DNA of 23,006 nucleotides from Tannerellaceae bacterium (lineage in GTDB: Bacteria > Bacteroidota > Bacteroidia > Bacteroidales > Tannerellaceae). The notes beneath the pieces were generated by a model, which did not search any database, was not told the DNA's origin, and saw nothing but the letters and a program-made list of their open reading frames with translations. The translations under genes were made by a program, and so were the position numbers. The DNA lies in the NCBI GenBank assembly GCA_031267775.1, contig JAIRYL010000131.1:1-23006 (forward strand). The letters run 5' to 3'. Below are positions 1-7,251 of this stretch, piece after piece; position 1 is the first letter of the stretch, and every line of letters starts with the position of its first letter.

Positions 1-211
1 AAAAAAAATGGGGCGCATGAAAAAAAAAACGTCACAACTGTGAAAAAAAACGGTCGCGCGATTCTTTTTTTTTTCATGCGCGTGAAAAAAAACGGTCGTA
101 TGCATGGAAAAAACCGTTACACATGAAAAAAAAAAATGGCGCGCGTGAAAAAAAAAGTTCACGTATATGAAAACCCCCGTCATAGCTATGAAAAAAAAAT
201 GCATAGCTATG
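1..211. repeat. Array of helically phased A-tracts with short palindromes
   Basis: About ten runs of A (4-11 long) start near 1, 20, 43, 85, 108, 126, 148, 170 and 191, with one as a T-run on this strand at 65-74. Start-to-start spacing is 18-23 bp, close to two helical turns. Between them lie short GC-containing words, many palindromic or nearly so: CACAACTGTG (33-42), CATGCGCGTG (75-84) and the perfect palindrome CATAGCTATG (181-190, again at 202-211). Most tracts are preceded by ATG or GTG, and several are followed by CGTC, CGGTC or CCGT. No gene is visible here. The array is degenerate and runs off the left edge, so its full length is unknown. Phased A-tracts are known to bend DNA; whether that is the function here is inference. 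Confidence 0.8.
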
Positions 212-241
212 TTTTCGGGCAAATTTCAGGCGAAAAATTGA

Positions 242-271
242 TTTGTTTCTTTGTTTTTCAGTATATCTTTG
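242..271 (+). promoter_or_regulatory. Bacteroidetes-type promoter for the gene at 329
   Basis: TTTG at 242-245 and TATCTTTG at 264-271 match the Bacteroidetes -33 (TTTG) and -7 (TAnnTTTG) elements with an 18-bp spacer. Transcription would start near 278, leaving a leader of about 50 nt before the ATG at 329. Confidence 0.55.
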
Positions 272-328
272 TTTTTTGATACAGTCTTTTCAATAAAATT
301 GATATATTAATCCTTAAAAAATTACGCT

Positions 329-1156
329 ATGAACGAAGTAGAAAAAGGTATGATGAAGTACATCCGCCAGTGGCACGGAACAACAGACGAAAAGATGGAA
401 AACATCAACAATCTTACAGACCTGATACTTGATCATGCCCTGTGGAAGATACCCGAAAACATGAAAAAAGAGCTTAAAGACTGCCGCCTCAGGCTGAAGG
501 AGCTGGTAACCAAATGTCATACCGCTGATGGATCGACGTCTGACCGCGCCCGGCGGAACACCCTGCTCAAACATACCGTAGGCTTCTGCCTTGTCAAGAT
601 AAAAGGATGGGCTATCGGACAGCACGCGATAGACGAGCTGACGGCCCACGATGTGCACCTGATGGGATTTCTGCTGCCCGGCGAAACAGGCGGACGGCAC
701 GACCGCGCCGAAATGACCCACGCCAGGCCCGAAGTAAAAGTGTCTGTGATTAACGAAGACTTGATTCGCGTGGTGATAGACCAGTCGTCCGGCGAAAACG
801 CCGCGCTGGTAACGCACGGATGGCCTGCGGGCGTCCGCCATGCGCTGATTGTAATCACCGGCGCGGCCGACGGCAAGGAAGCGTACCGCAGGATGACCAC
901 CCGGCTGCACAACGACGTCTTCCTGACGGCGGCGCACGGCAAGCAGTTTATTATCAAGGCGGCATTCCTCAGACATATAGACGACGAACCTGTCTTTGGC
1001 AACCAGCTTGCCTTTTCCATGCCTTTAACGACGGAAGACCTGGTAGCCGCCCTCGAACGCCAGCACGAAGCCGACGCCCGGGAGCATGCCCGCGAAACAG
1101 AGCGCCACCGCCAGGAGATGGACGCCCTGCTGAAAAAACTGGAAGCCAGGAAATAA
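329..1156 (+). CDS. Conserved-looking hypothetical protein with C-terminal coiled coil
   Basis: A 275-residue protein with no signal peptide or membrane segment, so probably cytoplasmic. I cannot assign a function. Residues 1-75 are rich in Lys, Glu and Arg and probably helical. The middle (about 80-235) has alternating hydrophobic segments consistent with a globular alpha/beta domain (VKVSVINEDLIRVVID; ALIVITGAADG). The last 40 residues (about 236-275) are a Glu/Arg/Lys/His-rich helix likely to form a coiled coil. The start is supported by the promoter at 242-271. The stop lies 47 bp before the receptor gene at 1204 on the same strand, so the two may share a transcript. I have an impression of paralogues in other Bacteroidales genomes but could not check it. 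Confidence 0.75.
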   Translation: MNEVEKGMMKYIRQWHGTTDEKMENINNLTDLILDHALWKIPENMKKELKDCRLRLKELVTKCHTADGSTSDRARRNTLLKHTVGFCLVKIKGWAIGQHAIDELTAHDVHLMGFLLPGETGGRHDRAEMTHARPEVKVSVINEDLIRVVIDQSSGENAALVTHGWPAGVRHALIVITGAADGKEAYRRMTTRLHNDVFLTAAHGKQFIIKAAFLRHIDDEPVFGNQLAFSMPLTTEDLVAALERQHEADAREHARETERHRQEMDALLKKLEARK

Positions 1157-1203
1157 GCATGCGCCTGGAAATAAATCATACAATTAATCAAAAGAGTAAA
1201 TCC

Positions 1204-3606
1204 ATGTATAAAGCCGGAATGATTATAGCCCTGATTCTGCTGCGCCAATGGGCGGGGCTGGCGCAAAAGGATGTGAAAGGTTTGCTGCTGGACGCGGAAG
1301 AAAAGTCCGTACCATACGCTACTGTTTCTGAAATGCGCGCCGGGACTGACGAAGTGGCGCAGGTAGTCGTGTCTGGAGAAGACGGTAGTTTTGCGATACG
1401 CATGCAGCCGGGCAATACCCGCCTTTACATAACCTGCATAGGCTATGCGCCGCAGAAAGTAGACGTGGGAGCGGAGGATACGAACCTGAAAATCGTTCTG
1501 GCGCATGCGGATTATGCGCTGGACGAGGTCTTGGTGACAGCTCAAAAACAGGCGGTGAGGCTTGGAACCGACCGTTTGATCTATGAAATGGCCGCCAGCC
1601 CGCTGAGAGACCGTACGGCTATGGACGCCTTACGGTATGTGCCGCTGCTGGTTCCGGAAACGGAGGGCGTTTCCATACTGGGTAAAAACGCTACCGTGTT
1701 TTATATCAACGGGCGGCGCAGTTATATGAGTCAGACGGCTTTGCTGTCTTACTTGCAAACGCTGCCGGCGGAGCGAATCCGGCAAATAGAAGTTATCACC
1801 AACCCGAACAGCTCGTTTCGCGGCAGCGGCAATTTTGGCGTGATAAATATCCTGCTCAATGAGAACGAAAACGAGGGCGTGAAGGGTTCCGTCCAGGCAA
1901 GGGTATGGAAAACGCATTACGTGAAGACGGGCGAAAGCGTGAATCTGGATTACCGGATGGGGAAATGGTCGTCGAACGTTTCGGCCGGCCTTGCGGTTTC
2001 CAGCGACTGGAAACGGAGCGACGTGGAGACGGTTTATAAAAAAGACGTATTAAAAACGGCGTCGAGCAGCCTGACGGACGGTTCAAACCAGTCGTATTAC
2101 GCAGGCGTTATCGCGGATTATAAAGCGACGGAGAGGGCGACGCTGGGCTTTGTGGCAAGCGCTTCGTTTGCCGGCGGGAAGTGGAACGAAAGGGGGCAAA
2201 CGGACTTTTTAACGCTGCCGGCAAGCCGGGCGGATTCGATTATCGGCATAGATTACCGGTCGACGTCGGGCGTTCCGGAAATGGCCGTCAATGCCAATTA
2301 CCGCGTGGCATGGGGGGCGCGGCAGTATTTGAACATCGACGCGGATTACCTGAACAACCTGAATCGGCAGCAGTCTGCCAACGTGCTGAATTACCTGGAT
2401 GAGAGCCAGCGTCCGCTGGGCGTGTACGACGCCTTTGAGCAGAAAAACCCGCAGCAGTCGTCTATCTGGTCGGGCAGAATTGAATATGGGCACAGCCTGC
2501 AGGGTTTGGCCAACGTGCAGGCAGGCGTCGACGCCTATTATTCAACCATAGACAACGACGACCAATATCGCACGGGCGAGGGTTCTGTATACGACCCGGT
2601 TCGCAGCAATCATTTCGCCGTACATGAATGGACGCCCGCCCTGTTTGTAAACGTAAGCAGGGACTGGGGGGATAAAGTACGCGCGGGTATCGGGGGGCGC
2701 CTGGAATATACCCGGTACGAGGGCATGCAGCGAACAATTGACGAGCGCTTTACCCACGAATACGTACGGGCCTTGCCCACCGTTTATCTGAATTATATGC
2801 TGGCCGGCAGCCACCGGCTGTCATACAATTTATCTACCCGAACGTCGCGTCCTGCGTTCAGCGCGCTGAATCCGTTCAAGGTTTATACGTCTCCCAACAG
2901 TTACCGGACGGGGAATCCGTATCTGTATCCATCCAAAGCGTTTTCGCATTATTTTCAGTACGCCTTGCGCTCGACGTATTTCCTGTCGGCCGAATATGGG
3001 CGGACAAACGGCGAGATAAGCCGCCTGGATTTGCTTAAAGAGGATAATATGATTGAGAATAAATACGTAAATATGGGTACGACCGATAACTTCTGCGCTA
3101 CGTTAAACATAAATACCGCTTACGGGGATGGACGGGGGAATTTGAATGTAAGCGTCGCATATAACCGGAAGCACATTCAGGGCGGCGCAGAAGGGCTAAG
3201 TTTCGATTACATCTCAGAATACCTGCATGCGAACCTGAGTCATAACCTGACGGTTTCCAAGCGTCGCGGCCTGACGTGCAATACGTGGGTTAGCGTTACC
3301 ACGCCGCAGAAAAACGCCAACACGCTGTATCCCACTTCCATGAACATAAACCTCGACCTGAACAAGCGGCTCGGTCAATGGCAAATCGGTTTGTATGCCT
3401 TTGCCGTTTCGTACGTATACGACCGGCAATGGACGCAAACCTGGAAGCAAATCTACGAAACCGAAGACCTGCTGAAACACACCTTCCGCAAAGGCGAAGC
3501 GACAAGCCTCGGCCTCCGTATCCTGTATAATTTCGGCAAAACGCAGGTAGAGGGAAGCCGTCAAAGAAACGGATCGAACGCGACGGTAAAATCGAGGGTG
3601 AGATAG
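1204..3606 (+). CDS. Outer-membrane beta-barrel protein, TonB-dependent receptor-like (OMP_b-brl_3 type)
   Basis: An outer-membrane barrel of about 800 residues, probably a receptor or transporter of unknown substrate. The frame is open upstream to 820, but I place the start at 1204 because it gives a clean signal peptide (MYKAGMIIALILLRQWAGLAQ); an ATG at 1159 is the alternative. After the signal comes a carboxypeptidase-regulatory-like domain (about 22-95) ending in LDEVLVTAQ. A plug-like region follows (about 100-210, with INGRRSYM and IEVITNPNSSFRGSG). The rest is barrel sequence with alternating aromatic strands, ending in a YNFGKTQVEGSRQR-type last strand plus a basic tail typical of the OMP_b-brl_3 group. 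The neighbouring gene at 329 gives no hint of substrate. The family call is from remembered motifs. Confidence 0.82.
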   Translation: MYKAGMIIALILLRQWAGLAQKDVKGLLLDAEEKSVPYATVSEMRAGTDEVAQVVVSGEDGSFAIRMQPGNTRLYITCIGYAPQKVDVGAEDTNLKIVLAHADYALDEVLVTAQKQAVRLGTDRLIYEMAASPLRDRTAMDALRYVPLLVPETEGVSILGKNATVFYINGRRSYMSQTALLSYLQTLPAERIRQIEVITNPNSSFRGSGNFGVINILLNENENEGVKGSVQARVWKTHYVKTGESVNLDYRMGKWSSNVSAGLAVSSDWKRSDVETVYKKDVLKTASSSLTDGSNQSYYAGVIADYKATERATLGFVASASFAGGKWNERGQTDFLTLPASRADSIIGIDYRSTSGVPEMAVNANYRVAWGARQYLNIDADYLNNLNRQQSANVLNYLDESQRPLGVYDAFEQKNPQQSSIWSGRIEYGHSLQGLANVQAGVDAYYSTIDNDDQYRTGEGSVYDPVRSNHFAVHEWTPALFVNVSRDWGDKVRAGIGGRLEYTRYEGMQRTIDERFTHEYVRALPTVYLNYMLAGSHRLSYNLSTRTSRPAFSALNPFKVYTSPNSYRTGNPYLYPSKAFSHYFQYALRSTYFLSAEYGRTNGEISRLDLLKEDNMIENKYVNMGTTDNFCATLNINTAYGDGRGNLNVSVAYNRKHIQGGAEGLSFDYISEYLHANLSHNLTVSKRRGLTCNTWVSVTTPQKNANTLYPTSMNINLDLNKRLGQWQIGLYAFAVSYVYDRQWTQTWKQIYETEDLLKHTFRKGEATSLGLRILYNFGKTQVEGSRQRNGSNATVKSRVR

Positions 3607-3610
3607 GCGG

Positions 3611-3685
3611 ACGCTTCAAACCAATCCTTTGTCTGGTAAAAAACAGTTCCAATAAATTTGTATGATTTATTTCCAGACGCCTCCT
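3611..3685. repeat. Intergenic repeat, copy 1 (shortened)
   Basis: The core, 3636-3685, matches 5624-5673 at 43 of 50 bases in the same orientation, from GTAAAAAACAGTTCC to CAGACGCCTCCT. Weaker similarity extends left through CGCTTCA at about 3614. This copy lacks the left arm of the hairpin present beside copy 2, so it looks truncated. It lies just after the receptor stop codon. Confidence 0.7.
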
Positions 3686-3768
3686 AATTGTGTTTGTCGG
3701 TGGTTTTGCCCATCGCCATCCGATTATGAAATAATGATTGGTCGTACGAATTTTTGTCGCATATAAAA

Positions 3769-3794
3769 TAATAAAAAAATAATAAAAAAATAAT
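3769..3794 (+). repeat. A-rich 11-bp tandem repeat in the leader of the lipoprotein gene
   Basis: TAATAAAAAAA occurs twice in tandem (3769-3779, 3780-3790) and is followed by a partial third unit, ending 4 bp before the ATG at 3799. AT-rich, unstructured leaders are usual for well-translated Bacteroidetes genes. A -7-like sequence upstream (AATTTTTG, 3749-3756) is only a partial match, so I do not call a promoter. Confidence 0.45.
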
Positions 3795-3798
3795 TGAA

Positions 3799-4956
3799 AT
3801 GAAACAGATAATTACAATTTCAGCAGTCCTTCTGTTGGCAGTATTGGCAGGATGTGGAGGAAACACACAATCAAACGATGATTTAATCATCGTTGACGTT
3901 TCGAAAAGCTATCCTGAAAAAGAACTGATTCTTCAGGATTTTATGGATGTGGAATATATTGCGCTGGAAACTACGGACGAATTTCTTACGCAAGGTTTGG
4001 TGCAAAGCGTAGGAAAAGAATACTTATTGGTGAAAAACAGGAATAGTGATGGGGATATTTTTATTTTTGACAGAAAAACCGGTAAAGGACTAAGGAAGAT
4101 AAACCGGCAAGGGCAAGGGCCGGAAGAATATACAAGGATTAATGAGCTTATTCTGGATGAAAGCAAGGGTGAAATATTCGTAAAGTCGCCGGGAAATAGA
4201 ATCTTGGCATACGATCTTTACGGAAGATTTAAACGGCGTTTGGATCTTGATTGGGAAGTTTCATCTATTTTTGATTATGACGACTATAATTTGATTTGTT
4301 ATGATATGTCGGATTATCATAGTAAAGGAGAGGATAGAAGCAAATCATACCATGTTATTATATCAAAACTGGATGGGAGTATCACCCGGGAAATTTTTAT
4401 TCCTTTTCAAACGATTAACACGCCGATTGTGATTGATGGAGACCGGTTTTTAGCAAGTTACTCTTACCAGATACGCCTGAGTCGCGGCAAATGGACGCTT
4501 ATGGACGCATCAGCCGATACATTGTATAACTATGCGCCGGATGGTACGTTAAGCCCCTTTATTGCAAGAACCCCCTCCGCACATACCATGGAGCCTGAGG
4601 TTTTTCTTTATATGGGTATTTATACAGACCGTTATTATTTTATGCAAACCGTTAAAAATGTGTTTGACTTTGAAAAGGGCGACGGGTTCTATACTGATGA
4701 ACTGGTGTACGACAAGGAAGAAAAAGCCATGTTTCAAGTTACCGTATACAATGGCGACTATGCAGAAAAAAGAACCGTAGCTATGACGGCGAAATCAATC
4801 AGTCGCGAAATCGAAAGCGTCACCAGTTTAGATGCATCCCGACTTGTTGAGATTTACAGGAAAGGCCAACTGAAAGATGGCCAATTGAAAGAAATCGCCT
4901 CGAGGCTGGATGAAGAAGACAATTCGGTGATCATGTTGGTAAAGCAAAAGAAATAG
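3799..4956 (+). CDS. 6-bladed beta-propeller lipoprotein
   Basis: A 385-residue lipoprotein. The N-terminus MKQIITISAVLLLAVLAGCG is a lipoprotein signal with lipobox LAGC and the lipidated Cys at residue 19, so it should be anchored to a membrane on its periplasmic or outer face. The body follows the Bacteroidetes 6-bladed beta-propeller pattern: a start like DFMDVEYIALETTDEFL, then blades such as DIFIFDRKTGKGLRKINRQGQGPEEY, and a helical tail from about 335. The RQGQGPEEY segment is a recurrent mark of this family. Members are usually uncharacterised or sit near nutrient-uptake loci; no such neighbours are seen here. Its sequence is more AT-rich than the receptor gene upstream, and it is bracketed by the two repeat copies, which suggests separate acquisition. 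Confidence 0.85.
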   Translation: MKQIITISAVLLLAVLAGCGGNTQSNDDLIIVDVSKSYPEKELILQDFMDVEYIALETTDEFLTQGLVQSVGKEYLLVKNRNSDGDIFIFDRKTGKGLRKINRQGQGPEEYTRINELILDESKGEIFVKSPGNRILAYDLYGRFKRRLDLDWEVSSIFDYDDYNLICYDMSDYHSKGEDRSKSYHVIISKLDGSITREIFIPFQTINTPIVIDGDRFLASYSYQIRLSRGKWTLMDASADTLYNYAPDGTLSPFIARTPSAHTMEPEVFLYMGIYTDRYYFMQTVKNVFDFEKGDGFYTDELVYDKEEKAMFQVTVYNGDYAEKRTVAMTAKSISREIESVTSLDASRLVEIYRKGQLKDGQLKEIASRLDEEDNSVIMLVKQKK

Positions 4957-4966
4957 CGGTTTAAAA

Positions 4967-5062
4967 TCAATGTCGTTTCGCCATATCCATAAATTTGGAT
5001 TGGTTGGCTCTGAAATCTTTGGCGCTAATAACTATCCTGATTTCCTGTTTTTTTGAGTTCAT
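4967..5062 (-). pseudogene. Truncated Phd/YefM-type antitoxin (N-terminal stump)
   Basis: Read on the minus strand from the ATG at 5062, 31 codons give MNSKKQEIRIV, then ISAKDFRANQSKFMDMAKRH and a TGA stop. The pattern I-S-x-K/R-D/E-F-R-x-N-Q-x-K-x-x-D-x-A is the opening of the Phd/YefM antitoxin fold, which represses its own operon and neutralises a RelE/ParE/Doc-like toxin. The usual protein is about 75-90 residues. Here it ends just where the C-terminal half, including the toxin-neutralising region, should begin. The break lies about 10 bp past the lipoprotein stop codon, and no toxin gene is found beside it. I read it as a relic left by a rearrangement. A functional micropeptide is possible but less likely. 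Confidence 0.6.
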
Positions 5063-5080
5063 GCGCAAAGGCAGCAAAAA

Positions 5081-5533
5081 ATGATTGGTTGCCAATTTGG
5101 GCGTATTTTTTTTGTTTTTTGTACTACGCTGTCCGACCCGGCTTTTACGGGTAAGGTCATGGCAGGTAACGGGAGCGTCAAGCTGACGGCTGCTTATGAA
5201 TGGGACGCTTCGTTTACCTCTATCGAGGGCAGGGCGTATGCGTCGCGTCACTTTGCGGCGGGCGACGTTATTACGCTGGGCATTTGCTATTCGTGCCTTT
5301 TGGAGGGTTCTTATTTTGAGAAGGTCGACCTGTATACAAAAAAGCTTACCGAAGCGGATGTGGACGGGCTGGCGTACAAGAATCAGTTTAAGATAGACAA
5401 GCTTTCGTTTCCGGAGATGGATATTTTCGGTAAATTACCCCGGGACGTCGGCAATGTGGAAATTTTGGCGACTACGATCCTGACGGGCGAAAATGATTCT
5501 TCGGAATCGTATGTAGAAGGCGTTTGGAAATAA
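5081..5533 (+). CDS. Hypothetical protein, probably missing its 5' part
   Basis: The frame is open for 150 codons from 5081. The first 17 codons (MIGCQFGRIFFVFCTTL) run through AT-rich sequence with poly-T and do not look like a signal peptide or a natural N-terminus. Composition turns GC-richer from about 5127. An internal ATG at 5159 would give 124 residues. The remainder (AAYEWDASFTSIEGRAY, GDVITLGICYS, FEKVDLYTKKLTEADVDG) resembles a beta-rich C-terminal fragment that I do not recognise. There is no membrane segment. It lies in the scar region between the antitoxin stump and the large hairpin, so a fragment left by recombination is the simplest reading; expression is uncertain. Confidence 0.45.
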   Translation: MIGCQFGRIFFVFCTTLSDPAFTGKVMAGNGSVKLTAAYEWDASFTSIEGRAYASRHFAAGDVITLGICYSCLLEGSYFEKVDLYTKKLTEADVDGLAYKNQFKIDKLSFPEMDIFGKLPRDVGNVEILATTILTGENDSSESYVEGVWK

Positions 5534-5570
5534 AACATACATTTCTTGGCTTGTTTTCTGCCATCCTTCG

Positions 5571-5673
5571 GCCTGAAAGCGCGCGCATACCGGGGTATGT
5601 AAAGCGCTTTCAGGCTTCGTCCCGTAAAAAACAGTTCCCATAAATTTGCGACGTTTATTTTCAGACGCCTCCT
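5571..5673. repeat. Intergenic repeat, copy 2, with nested hairpin
   Basis: A perfect 12-bp inverted repeat, GCCTGAAAGCGC (5571-5582) and GCGCTTTCAGGC (5604-5615), encloses a second one, CATACC (5586-5591) and GGTATG (5594-5599). The 50-bp core repeat (5624-5673; 43/50 identical to 3636-3685) follows directly and ends at the ispH stop codon. No T-run follows the hairpin on either strand, so it is not a standard intrinsic terminator. It could still shape the 3' end of the ispH or 5081 transcripts. Confidence 0.75.
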
Positions 5674-6545
5674 TAGGAGCGTCCATTTAATTCTTTGATG
5701 CGGACGGCCACTTCTTCCATCAACCATTTGGGCGTAGAAGTTGCTCCGCAAACGCCTACATTTTTAATATGAGACAATAACGGTTCTGTTATTTCCTGCG
5801 CATTGGATATGGAAACAGAAGCAGGATTCGCTTTCAGGCATTCGTCAAAGAGCATTTTACCATTCGAGCTTTTTTTACCGGCAACAAAGTAAACCCAGTC
5901 ATGCGCCGAGGCAAACTTTTTTATACCCGGAAGGCGGTTGGCTACCTGCCGGCAAACGGTATCGAATGAGTTGAACCGAACGCCGGGCGCTATTCTTCCA
6001 CGAATCATTTGTTCGATTTCACGCAAACCGTCCAACGATTTGGTTGTTTGTGAAAACAAGATAATATCCCGTAAATAATCAAGCCTGTCCAAGTCTTCCA
6101 TTTTCTCGATAACAATAGCCGTCCCATCCGTTTGGCCTACCAGTCCGTTCACCTCGGCATGCCCCTTCTTTCCATAAATAACCAATTGAGCGTTTGTTTC
6201 CTTCGACTCCTGATAACATGAATGAATCTTTTGCTGCAAGCGTAACACGACAGGACATGTAGCGTCAATTATTTTAATCCGGTTCTTCCGCGCCATTTCG
6301 TAGGTAGACGGAGGCTCGCCATGTGCGCGCAGTAAAACGGTCTTGTCTTTCAAGCGTTCCAACTCGCCATGTCCGATGGTATGCAATCCCAGCGCTTTCA
6401 AGCGTTCCACTTCCAAACTATTATGCACAATATCGCCCACGCAATACAAAATATTCGTACGGTTAAGCTCGCGTTCTGCGTTCTGAATGGCATTTACCAC
6501 GCCAAAACAAAACCCCGATCCACTATCTATCTCTACGTTTATCAT
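5673..6545 (-). CDS. ispH: 4-hydroxy-3-methylbut-2-enyl diphosphate reductase
   Basis: IspH (LytB) performs the last step of the MEP pathway, reducing HMBPP to IPP and DMAPP with an iron-sulfur cluster. The 290-residue length is normal. The three cluster cysteines are present: C13 (GFCFGV), C97 (DATCPVV) and C198 (DTVCRQV). Also present are active-site histidines H41 (IVHN), H75 (RAHGE) and H129, E131 (KKGHAEVNG), SQTT at 165-168 and the closing GVCGATSTP (264-272). The ATG overlaps the cmk stop by 4 bp, implying translational coupling. The product feeds the polyprenyl diphosphate synthase at 9325. The stop codon abuts the repeat at 5624-5673. Confidence 0.97.
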   Translation of the reverse strand: MINVEIDSGSGFCFGVVNAIQNAERELNRTNILYCVGDIVHNSLEVERLKALGLHTIGHGELERLKDKTVLLRAHGEPPSTYEMARKNRIKIIDATCPVVLRLQQKIHSCYQESKETNAQLVIYGKKGHAEVNGLVGQTDGTAIVIEKMEDLDRLDYLRDIILFSQTTKSLDGLREIEQMIRGRIAPGVRFNSFDTVCRQVANRLPGIKKFASAHDWVYFVAGKKSSNGKMLFDECLKANPASVSISNAQEITEPLLSHIKNVGVCGATSTPKWLMEEVAVRIKELNGRS

Positions 6546-7231
6546 TCGTTAATTACCCGGTAATATTGCTCCAGCAACCATTTTTTCTGGTCGGGAATGC
6601 TTATATGCGAATTATCCAGAACCAACGCATCTTCGGCTTGCCGCAGCGGACTTTCTTCCCGGGTAGAATCAATATGATCCCGTTTTTTTACATTTTCAAG
6701 CACCTCTTGATAAGAAGCGTCTACGCCTTTGGCAATCAATTCTTCCACCCTGCGCCGGGCGCGTACTTCAGGACTGGCGGTAACGAATATCTTCAACTCC
6801 GCATCAGGGAAAACAACCGTTCCAATGTCTCGTCCATCCATTACGACGCCCTTCGCCTTCCCCATTTCCTGCTGTTTGGAAACCAGCTCCCTGCGGACAA
6901 ATCCTAAAGCGGCAACCAGACTCACCCAGCCCGCCACTTCCATGCTCCGGATCTCTTTCTCTACATTAATTCCGTTAAGACAGGCGTCCGGCCTGCCGGT
7001 ATCTTTGTTCAATTGAAAAGTTATCCGGATATCCGAAAGGCTATCCTGTACTGTTTTTTCATCAATCCGGCCATTTTCAATCAGTTTATTCTGTATGCAG
7101 TATAGCGTAACAGCCCGGTACATGGCTCCCGTATCTATATATGTATATCCAATCTCTTTAGCCAAATCTTTAGCCATGGTGCTTTTCCCGCTGGAAGAAA
7201 ATCCATCTATGGCAATCACAATCTTTTTCAT
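6542..7231 (-). CDS. cmk: Cytidylate kinase
   Basis: CMP/dCMP kinase, which transfers phosphate from ATP to CMP or dCMP in pyrimidine nucleotide synthesis; cytoplasmic. The 229 residues hold a P-loop GFSSSGKST at 10-18, the DTGAMYRAVT motif at 33-42 and DGRDIGTVVFPDA at 132-144, followed by the Arg-rich lid (PEVRARRRVEEL). All these are typical of Cmk, and the length is usual. It lies 20 bp after porQ and overlaps ispH by 4 bp, so the three probably form one operon. The same order is known in Porphyromonas gingivalis (recalled, not checked). Confidence 0.97.
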   Translation of the reverse strand: MKKIVIAIDGFSSSGKSTMAKDLAKEIGYTYIDTGAMYRAVTLYCIQNKLIENGRIDEKTVQDSLSDIRITFQLNKDTGRPDACLNGINVEKEIRSMEVAGWVSLVAALGFVRRELVSKQQEMGKAKGVVMDGRDIGTVVFPDAELKIFVTASPEVRARRRVEELIAKGVDASYQEVLENVKKRDHIDSTREESPLRQAEDALVLDNSHISIPDQKKWLLEQYYRVINE

Positions 7232-7251
7232 ATATGCAACAACTATTTTAG

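Noticed and set aside
1..211. Possible CRISPR array
   Set aside because: No repeat is conserved at the length and identity of CRISPR repeats, the words between A-runs are short and palindromic, and no cas genes are near.
820..1203. Upstream extension of the receptor frame
   Set aside because: It overlaps the gene at 329, is Pro/Arg-rich shadow sequence, and the signal peptide begins at 1204.
5383..5751. Minus-strand ORFs across the hairpin and repeat
   Set aside because: They pass through the intergenic repeat and the ends of two other genes; copy 1 of the repeat has ATT where the internal ATG would be, so a kept protein is unlikely.
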